Shown here piece by piece: positions 16,591 to 25,252 of a stretch of DNA of 64,000 bases. The translations under genes and the position numbers were made by a program. The stretch covers positions 124,001-188,000 of the forward strand of contig NZ_JBPDVH010000003.1 in NCBI RefSeq assembly GCF_051851555.1, written 5' to 3'. The notes beneath the pieces are model-generated. The model saw only the letters and a list, made by a program, of their open reading frames with translations. It made no database searches and was not told the DNA's origin. This stretch comes from Lonepinella sp051851555. GTDB taxonomy: Bacteria; Pseudomonadota; Gammaproteobacteria; Enterobacterales; Pasteurellaceae. How positions within the stretch are numbered: position 1 is the first letter of the stretch; every line of letters begins with the position of its first letter.

Positions 16591-17241
16591 TTAGTTAACT
16601 AAATTCAGTTGGTTTAATACAGAATTTCGCTGAAAAAATTCACCGCAGTTTGGCAAGTATTTCACATGAATGGGCTGATTTTGGTAAACAAAATCTAAAC
16701 CGTAGGCATGCAAATAAGTGCGATCAATATTTTCCGTTTTATCGCCATACAGTTCGTCCCCTAAAATCGGGCTACCTAAACTTTTCATGGCGACTCGCAA
16801 CTGATGGGTTTTGCCTGTTTGCGGTGTTAATACAAATAAGCGTAAATTTGGCTCACAACTGACGGAATAAAAACGAGTAATCGCTGGATTTTCTTTAGTC
16901 TTCAGCAATTTCCATGCACCACGCCGTGCCTTTTCCATATCTCCCACAATCAGGCCTTGTTTCTTTTTCGGTTTATGCGCTGACAACGCTAAATAGGTTT
17001 TCTGAATTTGATGTGCTGCAAACAAACCCGACAAGCGAACAGCCGCCGGTTGGTTTAAGGCTAACATCAGCAAGCCCGACGTCACTTTATCTAAACGATG
17101 AACCAACCAAACTTGCGCCACGCCAAGTTGATTTGCCACGATTTGCGTTAAGCCTCTCTCATTATCATCTTTGTGAACACTTAATCCGCAAGGTTTATTG
17201 ATGATGATAAAATCTTGATGTTGATATATAATTTCTAGCAT
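16591..17241 (-). CDS. RluA-family RNA pseudouridine synthase
   Basis: A 216-residue single-domain pseudouridine synthase without an S4 domain. The catalytic motif is HRLDKVTSGLLML with Asp51. Other family parts are IINKPCGLSVH (about residues 13-23), LTPQTGKTHQLRVAMKSLGSPILGDELYG (about 137-165) and the final YLHAYGLDFVY. It isomerises uridine in rRNA or tRNA; the exact target cannot be read here. It resembles the TIGR01621 group seen in Haemophilus. It is divergent from the phosphatase gene across 37 bp. Confidence 0.88.
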   Translation of the reverse strand: MLEIIYQHQDFIIINKPCGLSVHKDDNERGLTQIVANQLGVAQVWLVHRLDKVTSGLLMLALNQPAAVRLSGLFAAHQIQKTYLALSAHKPKKKQGLIVGDMEKARRGAWKLLKTKENPAITRFYSVSCEPNLRLFVLTPQTGKTHQLRVAMKSLGSPILGDELYGDKTENIDRTYLHAYGLDFVYQNQPIHVKYLPNCGEFFQRNSVLNQLNLVN

Positions 17242-17278
17242 AATAACCTCATTACCCTATCTTAAAGGAAAATACATC

Positions 17279-17920
17279 ATGAATAAAGATCTCCGCTTTT
17301 ATTTTGTCCGTCACGGTCGCACCATTTGGAATGAAAAAGGTTTAATGCAAGGCTCAGGTAACTCCAATCTCACCGAACAAGGCGTACAAGGTGCGGTGAA
17401 AACGGGGGAAGTTTTGCAAACTATTCCTTTTGTCGCTGCCTATTCTAGCTGTTTACAACGGACTATCGACACAGCGCATCATATTTTAGGTGAGCGTGAT
17501 GTACCTCTTTTTCAGCATAATGGGTTAAATGAACATCATTTTGGCAGTTGGGAGGGAACCTTAGTGGACAATATTCGTCAACATCCCGAATTTCAACAGA
17601 TGGTCAATGATCCTAAGAATTATCAAGCCCGCTGTAATAACGGTGAAACATGGCAACAGTTAGCAGAACGTGCCACCAAAGCCATTCAAGACATTATTAA
17701 AATTCATGATAAAGGCAATATTCTAATTGTTTCACACGGCCATACACTACGTTTATTGATCGCCTTATTGAACGGTGCCACGTGGCAAAATCACCGTGAA
17801 AATGGGAAAAGTGAAACGCTAGCCAATACCTCGATTAGCGTGGTTCGTTATGTGCAAGAGGAAAATGCGCAAGGACGATTTATTGTGGAAAAAGTGAATG
17901 ATGTGGGGCATTTGGGGTAA
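17279..17920 (+). CDS. Histidine phosphatase family protein (GpmB-like)
   Basis: A 213-residue member of the histidine phosphatase superfamily, with the phosphohistidine motif FVRHGRTIWN (R11, H12, G13), the SCLQRTIDTAHHIL block (about residues 57-70), the catalytic acid region GLNEHHFGSWEG (about 84-95) and the second histidine in ILIVSHGHTLRLL (about 149-161). Cofactor-dependent mutases and unrelated phosphatases share these motifs, so the substrate is open. RBS AAAGGAAAA lies before ATG 17279. Confidence 0.88.
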   Translation: MNKDLRFYFVRHGRTIWNEKGLMQGSGNSNLTEQGVQGAVKTGEVLQTIPFVAAYSSCLQRTIDTAHHILGERDVPLFQHNGLNEHHFGSWEGTLVDNIRQHPEFQQMVNDPKNYQARCNNGETWQQLAERATKAIQDIIKIHDKGNILIVSHGHTLRLLIALLNGATWQNHRENGKSETLANTSISVVRYVQEENAQGRFIVEKVNDVGHLG

Positions 17921-17939
17921 ATAACCACAGCATATAAAC

Positions 17940-17966
17940 AAAAAAGGACGCTAAACAGCGTCCTAA
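17940..17966. terminator. Terminator between phosphatase gene and rplT
   Basis: AGGACGCT-GTTT-AGCGTCCT followed by TTTTTT on the minus strand ends the infC-rpmI-rplT message. Confidence 0.85.
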
Positions 17967-17984
17967 TTTCCTATGCTTTAAATA

Positions 17985-18338
17985 TTAAAGCGCAGATTTT
18001 GCTTTTTCAACTAAAGCAGCAAAAGCCACTTTATCGAATACAGCGATATCAGCTAAAATCTTACGGTCGATTTCAACAGAGGCTTTTTTCAAGCCATTGA
18101 TGAATTTGCTGTAAGATAAACCGTTTTGACGAGCGGCAGCGTTGATACGAGCAATCCATAATTGACGGAATTGACGTTTACGTTGACGGCGGTCACGGTA
18201 AGCATATTGACCAGCTTTAATCACTGCTTGGAAAGCAACGCGATACACACGTGAACGTGCACCATAATAACCTTTAGCGGCCTTAAGAACTTTCTTATGA
18301 CGCGCTCTTGCAATAACACCACGTTTTACACGAGCCAT
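17985..18338 (-). CDS. rplT: 50S ribosomal protein L20
   Basis: A 117-residue basic protein beginning [30 protein letters not shown], the conserved L20 N-terminus that binds 23S rRNA. It is needed for early assembly of the large subunit and in E. coli represses rpmI-rplT translation. It is the third gene of infC-rpmI-rplT, with 55 bp to rpmI. Confidence 0.99.
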
Positions 18339-18393
18339 TATTTAATCTCCTAATGTATATGTTTAACTAAAATTTACTAATGAACGCTTGTGC

Positions 18394-18591
18394 TTAGGCG
18401 TATGGCAAGCACGCTACAACTAAAACTTGGTCTGCTTTCGCAACCATAGATTTATGTCGTAGATGACGTTTACGTTTAGTGGTTTTCTTAGTCAAAATAT
18501 GACGTAAGTGAGATTGTTTACGCTTGAAACCGCCAGAAGCTGTTTTCTTGAAACGCTTCGCAGCACCACGTACTGTTTTAATTTTAGGCAT
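18394..18591 (-). CDS. rpmI: 50S ribosomal protein L35
   Basis: A 65-residue basic protein, [27 protein letters not shown]..., the canonical L35 sequence. It lies between infC and rplT. A 195-bp spacer to infC contains two hairpins (see 18686-18741), consistent with the translational control known for this operon in enterics. Confidence 0.99.
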
Positions 18592-18685
18592 TGTTTAATA
18601 ACTCCGCATTGTTTTGTTTAAAAAAGATAAACAGGCGAATATCCGAGGATATTACTTGTAAGGCACTGATTTATCACGCTATTGA

Positions 18686-18741
18686 CAGAAATGTTCATTT
18701 CTGTTTTCATAAAAACCCGTAGGCTGCTGAGTGTGCCTACG
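18686..18741 (-). promoter_or_regulatory. Hairpins in the infC-rpmI spacer
   Basis: On the minus strand, CGTAGGC (18741-18735) pairs with GCCTACG (18724-18718), followed by GGTTTTTAT, giving an intrinsic-terminator-like stem. A second stem is ACAGAAATG / CATTTCTGT (18686-18705). They probably act as an attenuator or as the L20-responsive leader; in E. coli L20 binds structured RNA in this region. Which role applies is inference. Confidence 0.55.
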
Positions 18742-18786
18742 TGGCTTTAGATTTTTTATCGAATGATTGCTCAATTCAATAAAAAA

Positions 18787-19326
18787 TTATTTCTTCTTCG
18801 GTGCAATCACCATAATAGCTTGGCGACCTTCTAATTTCCCTGGCGCCGACTCCACCACCGCAATGTCTGCGGTATCTTCTTTCACTCGAGCCAACACATC
18901 TAAACCAATGTCTTGGTGAGCCATTTCACGACCACGGAAACGTACAGTAATTTTTACTTTGTCGCCATCTTCTAAGAATCGAATAATGTTACGCAATTTG
19001 ACTTGGTAATCACCAATATCGGTACCGGGACGGAATTTAATTTCTTTTATTTGAACGACTTTTTGCTTTTTCTTCTGTTCTTTAGCCGCTTTTTCTTTCT
19101 CGTAAATAAATTTACCGTAGTTCATAATACGACAAACTGGCGGTTCAGCATTTGGGCTAATCTCAACTAAGTCTAACTCAGCTTCTTCAGCTTTTGCTAA
19201 TGCTTCTTGAATTGATACGATACCTACTTGTTCGCCGTCTTGGTCAGTTAAGCGAACTTCTTTCACACGAATTTCATCATTAAGGCGATGAGCTCGGTTG
19301 GTCTGAACACGTTTTACAGGTTTGAT
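18787..19326 (-). CDS. infC: Translation initiation factor IF-3
   Basis: IF-3 binds the 30S subunit and checks start-codon pairing. The N-terminal domain and linker (VRLTDQDGEQVGIVSIQEAL.., KEQKKKQKVVQIKEIKFRPGT) and C-terminal domain (VRFRGREMAHQDIG...MVIAPKKK) are complete. The nearest ATG (19266) would remove about 20 conserved N-terminal residues (KRVQTNRAHRLNDEIRVK). Reading back gives an ATC codon at 19326, preceded by AGAGGAATAGG, giving 179 residues, the usual length. E. coli infC starts at AUU and is autoregulated through that rare codon; here the start appears to be AUC. Confidence 0.9.
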   Translation of the reverse strand: MKPVKRVQTNRAHRLNDEIRVKEVRLTDQDGEQVGIVSIQEALAKAEEAELDLVEISPNAEPPVCRIMNYGKFIYEKEKAAKEQKKKQKVVQIKEIKFRPGTDIGDYQVKLRNIIRFLEDGDKVKITVRFRGREMAHQDIGLDVLARVKEDTADIAVVESAPGKLEGRQAIMVIAPKKK

Positions 19327-19493
19327 AGTCCTATTCCTCTCGTCAATTTATTTTACCTCATACTTTTCCGTTCATCACAGAATAGATGATTTCTTTCCTT
19401 GCTCCGTTAACATGAGCAAAACAGGCGAAATTCTACGAGATTTTTTGAATTTATGCAATAAAAGAATGCTTTTTGTACATAAAAATTTCACCG

Positions 19494-20657
19494 TTAATGG
19501 TTTTCCAATAGCTCACACAATTTTCGACCAAAAGGTTCACGCCAATCTCGCATTAAATCGGGCAATTTATTGGGATCTTTTTGTTTTAACCAAACCCATT
19601 TCATTAATTTCTCTAAACTTTTACGGCTTGCAATCACTTCACTGGCGAAATTGTGCGGTGCAATTTCTTGGAGTTTTTCACGTAAGGCTTTGATCGCTTT
19701 TTTATAACGAGGATCTTCGGAAAATCTCACCATGGGTGAGGGATAATCCGCAGGATCAAGGCGTTTTAATTGCTCAATAAGTTGTAGCATTTTTTTCCCA
19801 TGAATACGGACTTCTTGCGGATTAATGCCAAGTTGTAATAATGCTGAGGTATTTTTCGGATTGTGCATGGCCACTAAAAATAAACTTTCTGCACGAACGA
19901 CGAAATTTAATGCAAGATCACGTTTTATCGCCTCACCTTGTCGCCAACTTGCCAACAGTTTTAATCGCATTAATTGCTCTGCATTGAGTTTATAAGCATT
20001 GGGAATATTCACATAAGCCTTATCGGGGTCTTTGCTTTTTTGAGCTTTTTCCAGTAATAAATGGCAATCAAATTGCACCGCACTTTGTATGCTGCACTCC
20101 CCTTGCCATGGCATTTGCGCCAGTTGCGAGGCCATTTTATGATACAAAGGCAATAAATACCACACGTCAGCGGCCGCATATGCTAATTGTTTTGCGGATA
20201 ATGGACGAGCAAGCCAATCCGTACGTGATGCCCCTTTATCCAAGGCAAGGTCAAAATAATGCTGAATCAAGCTAGCAAACCCTGTGGAATTGGGAAACGC
20301 CAAGAAATTCGCCATCATTTGCGTATCCAGTAATGGTGTGGGCAACTGTTGAAAATAATGCTGAAAAACCTCCAAATCTTCCGAACAAGCGTGTAACACT
20401 TTCAGCACATTCTGGTTCGCTAATAAAGCAATAAAAGGGGAAAAATCGCTGATATCATTCGGATCAATCAAGCTCACTTGCTCACCATCATACAGTTGAA
20501 TTAAGCCTAATTTGGGGTAATAACTGCGTACACGAATAAATTCGGTATCTAAGGCGACAACCAAATGCTGTTGAGCTTGCTCACAAATTTGAGCAAGCCC
20601 CTGATTATCCGTGATTACCTGAAAGTGCGGTGTATTTTGGATTTCTTTTATCATCAT
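19494..20657 (-). CDS. rnd: Ribonuclease D
   Basis: A 3'-5' exoribonuclease of the DEDD class that trims tRNA 3' ends. The 387-residue protein has Exo I VVALDTEFIRV (about residues 33-43), Exo II in VLHACSEDLEVF with LLDTQMMANFLAF downstream (about 87-121) and Exo III YAAADVWYLLPLY (about 159-171), followed by an HRDC domain (NAEQLMRLKLLASWRQGEAI...). Its start overlaps the fadD stop in ATGA, so the two are translationally coupled, as in E. coli where fadD and rnd are adjacent. Confidence 0.95.
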   Translation of the reverse strand: MMIKEIQNTPHFQVITDNQGLAQICEQAQQHLVVALDTEFIRVRSYYPKLGLIQLYDGEQVSLIDPNDISDFSPFIALLANQNVLKVLHACSEDLEVFQHYFQQLPTPLLDTQMMANFLAFPNSTGFASLIQHYFDLALDKGASRTDWLARPLSAKQLAYAAADVWYLLPLYHKMASQLAQMPWQGECSIQSAVQFDCHLLLEKAQKSKDPDKAYVNIPNAYKLNAEQLMRLKLLASWRQGEAIKRDLALNFVVRAESLFLVAMHNPKNTSALLQLGINPQEVRIHGKKMLQLIEQLKRLDPADYPSPMVRFSEDPRYKKAIKALREKLQEIAPHNFASEVIASRKSLEKLMKWVWLKQKDPNKLPDLMRDWREPFGRKLCELLENH

Positions 20658-22345
20658 TCATTATTCGGACGTTTGGCCAATTCTTCATCACGCAACACAC
20701 GGCGTAAAATTTTGCCAATATTGCTTTTCGGCAACTCGTCACGGAATTCAATTTCTTTTGGAATTTTATAGCCAGTTAAATGCTGACGGCAATGTTGACG
20801 CAGTTCATCACGGGTTAGGCTATCGTCTTTTTTCACCACGAAAACTTTTATCGTTTCACCCGATACCTCGTGAGGCACACCAATGGCGACCACTTCTGCC
20901 ACTTTGTTATTGAGCATGACCACATCTTCAATTTCATTTGGGTACACATTAAAACCTGAGACTAAAATCATGTCTTTCTTGCGATCCACAATACGTAAAA
21001 TGCCTTTTTCATTTATTGTGACAATGTCACCGGTAGCCAACCACCCATCTTTTAACACTTCGCTAGTAGCCTCTGGACGTTGCCAATAGCCTTGCATCAC
21101 TTGTGCGCCTTTGACCCAAAGCTCACCGGCCTCACCTAATGCCGCCTCACTACCCTCTTCTTTTAAAATCTTAATATCCGTATTCGGCACCGGTAACCCG
21201 ATACTGCCATCATGTACCAAACAATCCACCGTTGAGGCGGCAACCAAAGGCGAACATTCGGTTAAGCCATAGCCCTCAATAATATTACAACCGGTCAACT
21301 CATGCCAACGTGTCGCAATGGCTTGCTGTACTGGCATGCCACCACCTACGGTTAATTTTAATGCAGAAAAATCTACTTCTTTGAAATTTTCATTATTTAA
21401 CAATGCATTAAATAACGTATTCACGCCAGTTAAGGCCACAAAACGGTGTTTTTTCAATTCTTTAATAAAACCCTCAATATCACGTGGATTAGTAATCAAT
21501 ACAGCCGTAATGCCAAGCTCAATAAATAATAAACAGTTAGCACACAAAGCAAACACGTGATACAACGGCAACGGCAAAATAGCAGTACGCTCACGTTGAT
21601 TACCTCCCACAAAAGGCTCGGCAATCCAACGGGCTTGCATGACGTTAGCGGTCATATTGCCATGGGACAACATAGCACCTTTCGCCACGCCGGTGGTGCC
21701 ACCGGTATATTGCAAAAAGGCGAGATCCGAGGGTTCCAATTCAGGGCGCACATATTGACGATTTTTTCCCACGCTCAACACTTCACGAAAGGTCACTGCA
21801 TTGGGCAATTTGTATTTTGGCACCAATTTTTTCACATATTTCACCACAAAATTGACCAACGTCCGCTTACCAAAAGAAAGCTGATCGCCCATACGGGTCA
21901 AAATCACATGCTTAACGGCGGTGTTAAACACCACTTTTTCCAAGGTGGAGGCAAAGTTAGACACCACCACAATGGCCACCGCACCGCTATCTTGTAACTG
22001 ATGTTCTAATTCTCGTGGCGTATAAAGCGGATTGACATTCACCACCACTAAACCCGCACGCAACACGCCAAACAAAGCTATCGGATATTGCAATAAATTT
22101 GGCATCATTAAGGCCACTCGGTCGCCACGTTTAAGCTGTAATTCATTTTGTAGATAGGCCGCAAAAGCTCGGCTGCGTTCTTCCAGTTTACGGAAAGTTA
22201 GCACCTGTCCCATATTAATATAAGCGGGACGATCAGGGTGTTTTTGCACCGCACGTTCAAACATATCCAATAGATGATGATATTTCTGAATATCAATCTC
22301 TTTTTCTGCCCCTTGCGGATAATTATCAAGCCATAACTTTTCCAT
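20654..22345 (-). CDS. fadD: Long-chain fatty acid-CoA ligase
   Basis: An AMP-forming acyl-CoA synthetase of 563 residues. The ATP motif YTGGTTGVAKGAMLSHGN (about 212-229), the adenylation motif GYGLTECSPLV (about 355-365) and the FACS signature near DGWLATGDIVTINEKGILRIVDRKKDMILVSGFNVYP are all present. It activates exogenous fatty acids at the inner membrane. It lies between the Slp-type lipoprotein gene and rnd. In Pasteurellaceae that lack full beta-oxidation it probably feeds phospholipid synthesis, which is inference. Confidence 0.96.
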   Translation of the reverse strand: MEKLWLDNYPQGAEKEIDIQKYHHLLDMFERAVQKHPDRPAYINMGQVLTFRKLEERSRAFAAYLQNELQLKRGDRVALMMPNLLQYPIALFGVLRAGLVVVNVNPLYTPRELEHQLQDSGAVAIVVVSNFASTLEKVVFNTAVKHVILTRMGDQLSFGKRTLVNFVVKYVKKLVPKYKLPNAVTFREVLSVGKNRQYVRPELEPSDLAFLQYTGGTTGVAKGAMLSHGNMTANVMQARWIAEPFVGGNQRERTAILPLPLYHVFALCANCLLFIELGITAVLITNPRDIEGFIKELKKHRFVALTGVNTLFNALLNNENFKEVDFSALKLTVGGGMPVQQAIATRWHELTGCNIIEGYGLTECSPLVAASTVDCLVHDGSIGLPVPNTDIKILKEEGSEAALGEAGELWVKGAQVMQGYWQRPEATSEVLKDGWLATGDIVTINEKGILRIVDRKKDMILVSGFNVYPNEIEDVVMLNNKVAEVVAIGVPHEVSGETIKVFVVKKDDSLTRDELRQHCRQHLTGYKIPKEIEFRDELPKSNIGKILRRVLRDEELAKRPNNE

Positions 22346-22372
22346 ACCAATCCTTTTTATTCTTATTTAATG

Positions 22373-22936
22373 TTACTGTAAGACATAACGCACTTTAGGT
22401 TGCGCTAACCAAAGCCCGCCAAAACGTCCCCAACGCATACCAAAACCAAAGCGGTAATCGTCCCAATCATCAGGATCATAATAATATTCTTGCACAAAAC
22501 GCCATTGTTTCAACGTATCCACAGCGACCACGGGATAATGATAATCCGCCTGATCAATTTTGCCGGTTTCTTTGCCGGTTAATTTGCCTTTCACCGTAAT
22601 ATATTGATCTTTCAAACTGATAGGATCCACAAAGCCGTCCACATAGGCAATAAAACGTCCATTACTGCTCCCGTCTATCACTGGTTTAGCTGAATAAGAG
22701 GACACTTGCAAACTCAACACTTCAATTTTGGTTTTATCTTTCAACGCATTTACCGCCAACACTTTGCCGCCCAAACGCACCTGTTTACATTGGCAAGCAT
22801 AATGATCCGCCTCAATATCTTTTAGATTTTGAATGGTAAATTCATCTTTTTCCAACCCTTGCGGGGGATTGACACACCCCACTAACCCACTCACCGTCAA
22901 TAAAAGTGCGGTGAAAAAAAGGCCTCTTTTTATCAT
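22373..22936 (-). CDS. Slp family outer membrane lipoprotein (YeaY-like)
   Basis: A 187-residue lipoprotein: signal MIKRGLFFTALLLTVSGLVGC with a lipobox ending at Cys21. The mature part has the Slp features CQCKQVRLGGKVLAV (about residues 49-63) and RFIAYVDGFVDP... . The function of the family is unclear (starvation- or acid-induced in E. coli). The gene sits between tsaB and fadD, the E. coli yeaY position. An uptake signal lies within the signal-peptide codons. Confidence 0.9.
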   Translation of the reverse strand: MIKRGLFFTALLLTVSGLVGCVNPPQGLEKDEFTIQNLKDIEADHYACQCKQVRLGGKVLAVNALKDKTKIEVLSLQVSSYSAKPVIDGSSNGRFIAYVDGFVDPISLKDQYITVKGKLTGKETGKIDQADYHYPVVAVDTLKQWRFVQEYYYDPDDWDDYRFGFGMRWGRFGGLWLAQPKVRYVLQ

Positions 22937-22960
22937 AACTCCTCCTTTCTGGTTGGAACG

Positions 22961-23674
22961 CTATTCTCTACCTGGTAATTTCTGCCAAGTTACTTCATTG
23001 CGCAAATAAATCGGTTCAATGTCCGTGGCGGAAATCATCTCTTGATTAAACCACATTGGCATAGCGACAGATAGCATATATTTTGCAGATGGCAAGGTAA
23101 TTTCACTGCTGTTGCCTAACTCGCTCAATAAAGGATAGGACTGCCACCCCGTGCCAACAGTCGCCCACGGCCCTGTTAAAGTTTGGCATTGTTCTAGCAA
23201 ATTTTCTGGCGAACAAACTTGCTCACGCAACATTTCTTGCCAATGCAAAAACTCGCCAAATTCGCCCCGCACTTTTTCTGCTTTTAAGGCCGAAAAATAC
23301 ACTTCATTCATACGAGCGTCAATGGCACAAAGCACTTGCTCCGCCTGCTGTTGCACATAAGCCGCTTGTGCCATAGCCGTTAAATTGGACACCGCGATCA
23401 CTGGCAAATCGGCCCCAAAGGCCAAACCTTGCGCCACGCTTGCCCCTACTCGCACGCCGGTAAAACTACCCGGCCCACGACCAAACACTAACGCATCCAA
23501 CTGATTTAATGTCAAGCCAGACTGCCCTAAGATTTCATCCACCATAGGCAAAATACGTTTGGTATGGGTGCGCTGTGCCACTTCATCTAAATAAGTGATT
23601 TCGCCCTGATGTAACAACGCCACGGAACAGGCCTCAGTTGAGGTATCCAGTGCAAGTAAAGTCGGTTTTCCCAT
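22961..23674 (-). CDS. tsaB: tRNA threonylcarbamoyladenosine synthesis protein TsaB
   Basis: A 237-residue actin-like ATPase-fold protein that binds TsaD and TsaE in t6A37 synthesis on ANN-decoding tRNAs. It has LLALDTSTEACSVALL (about residues 6-21), HTKRILPMVDEIL (about 36-48) and DALVFGRGPGSFTGVRVG (about 60-77), all typical. Length is normal. The downstream order tsaB-slp-fadD-rnd is conserved with E. coli, as is yoaA nearby upstream, here separated by a GST gene and a membrane-protein gene. Confidence 0.95.
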   Translation of the reverse strand: MGKPTLLALDTSTEACSVALLHQGEITYLDEVAQRTHTKRILPMVDEILGQSGLTLNQLDALVFGRGPGSFTGVRVGASVAQGLAFGADLPVIAVSNLTAMAQAAYVQQQAEQVLCAIDARMNEVYFSALKAEKVRGEFGEFLHWQEMLREQVCSPENLLEQCQTLTGPWATVGTGWQSYPLLSELGNSSEITLPSAKYMLSVAMPMWFNQEMISATDIEPIYLRNEVTWQKLPGRE

Positions 23675-23697
23675 GATTATTTTATTTTTCCTTTGTC

Positions 23698-24312
23698 CTA
23701 TTTGGGTGTTGTTTCCGCTAACACCTTATATATGGCGTTCATCTCGTCCGACCATTTTACTAGATTTGGAAAACTTTTGCCAAAATCTATGCCTAATTTT
23801 TCCGCACGAAATGCCCACCAATCAATCACACAGACCGCACAAATCGTGCCGATATTTAATTCGGTACCAAATTCCGCTAAATTTTGTTCCAACTGCGCAA
23901 AACTGCGTAAATTCCGATCCATTAATTGCTGATGACGACCTGTCCACCATTCGGTTTCTGGTCGTAGCATTTTTTCCGAAATAATCGGCAACGTATTTTC
24001 CATAATGCCATCAGCTAAATTATGCAACGCCAATACATTCCAACGGGCTTTGCCCTCTTTCGGAAACAAGGTCGTATTTTTGCCTTTATTATCCAAATAT
24101 TCTGCAATCAACAAACTACCAAATAACCAACGCCCACAATTACGTTGCAACGCCGGCACACGTCCTAGCGGATTATCTTGATTATGGGGAGATTGGGGAT
24201 CAAAAGAGGATTGAATCGGCAACATCTCAATTTTATCTTGCAACTGATGATGTTGAATCACGGCTAAGACTTTACGCACAAAGGGGCTAGTGGTGGAATA
24301 CCAAAGTTTCAT
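23698..24312 (-). CDS. Glutathione S-transferase family protein (YibF-like)
   Basis: A 204-residue protein with an N-terminal thioredoxin-like GST domain (MKLWYSTTSPFVRKVLAVIQHHQL, with Ser8 or Ser9 as the likely glutathione-binding residue; NPLGRVPAL with the cis-proline; LLIAEYLD) and a helical C-terminal domain. No specific substrate is evident. ATG 24312 is preferred over 24342 because the GST fold begins there and GGAGAAATTTT lies upstream. It lies 23 bp upstream of tsaB. Confidence 0.85.
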   Translation of the reverse strand: MKLWYSTTSPFVRKVLAVIQHHQLQDKIEMLPIQSSFDPQSPHNQDNPLGRVPALQRNCGRWLFGSLLIAEYLDNKGKNTTLFPKEGKARWNVLALHNLADGIMENTLPIISEKMLRPETEWWTGRHQQLMDRNLRSFAQLEQNLAEFGTELNIGTICAVCVIDWWAFRAEKLGIDFGKSFPNLVKWSDEMNAIYKVLAETTPK

Positions 24313-24348
24313 AAAATTTCTCCTTAACGATATTTTCTCCATTATAAG

Positions 24349-24378
24349 AAAAAAGGATACTGATGAGTATCCTTTTTT
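24349..24378. terminator. Bidirectional terminator
   Basis: AAAAAAGGATAC-TGAT-GTATCCTTTTTT: a perfect stem with T-runs on both strands, after the amber-interrupted membrane-protein gene. Confidence 0.85.
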
Positions 24379-24413
24379 ACCAATATTGATTAACCGATTT
24401 TATAACCCCCGCC

Positions 24414-25088
24414 TTAAACCCGTCTTGAACTCGTTGTTACCGTTCCAATGACCTGTTTAAACCCACAACAAGGGCATTGACAAAGTTTATCATAATAATC
24501 TGTCTGATGTTGATAGACATCCGTTGTGTACTCATGATAGCCATAATATGTCCCACGGTAACGTTGCTATGAAGAATATCCCTGTTGGGAACCTTTGTAG
24601 ATAGAGGACAGTTGCTTATAGTAGGATATAGGTGCGACTTCCGCACAATATTCACCTATATGAGATTGAAACGCTAATTTACGTGATTGTTGATACAATA
24701 TATAGGCAACACCCCACGCTATTAAAGCGATTTTCCACCAATCTTGTTGACCAATTAAAAAGAATGGATATATAGCAACGGCAGCAGCGGCCAAAATATA
24801 GAGTAAATACTTATTTTTCACTTTTTTAAGACTCTGTTCTTTTAGAATTTTACGGAGATAATCGGCCTCGTCTTCTGATTTCGCATTAAATAACAAGTTC
24901 AACAGCGTTTTTCTGCTCGTTTTCTCATTAATATTAGCGGGATCAAAACCACTGGCATTATTCTTTTGATTAAAATTCGTTTTCAACGTGCTATTAATCA
25001 CATTCGCCACCGTCGGCGGTAAATCAACACGTTGAGAAATTTGTTTTAATAGAAAAGGAAAAATATAACGCATAATCAATCTAAACAT
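24414..25088 (-). pseudogene. Membrane protein gene interrupted by an in-frame amber codon
   Basis: From ATG 25088 (AAAGGAGT upstream) the frame runs 173 codons to TAG at 24567-24569, then stays open for 51 more codons to TAA at 24414. The tail after the TAG reads QRYRGTYYGYHEYTTDVY..., then a cysteine cluster LCQCPCCGFKQVIGT that looks like a zinc-ribbon half. Before the stop are an N-terminal hydrophobic stretch, a DUF-like linker and two adjacent membrane segments (about residues 98-135). The simplest reading is a nonsense mutation that truncates a 225-codon gene; readthrough is possible but unproven. The family is not recognised. Confidence 0.6.
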
Positions 25089-25252
25089 AAATACTCCTTT
25101 GATAATTAAAGCAAGGCCATAAAAAAGGATCAAAAATCCCCATATCACTTGAAAAAATTATGCCATTTTACCTGTAAAAAAATCAGTATTTTGTGGGGTT
25201 ATTGGAATAAATGGGATCGGGAGCAGGGGGAAGACCGAGGAAAAAGATCGGG

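Noticed and set aside
24437..24655. 72-residue ORF on the minus strand
   Set aside because: It lies in another frame over the amber-interrupted gene and its tail; the in-frame reading with the cysteine cluster is more convincing.
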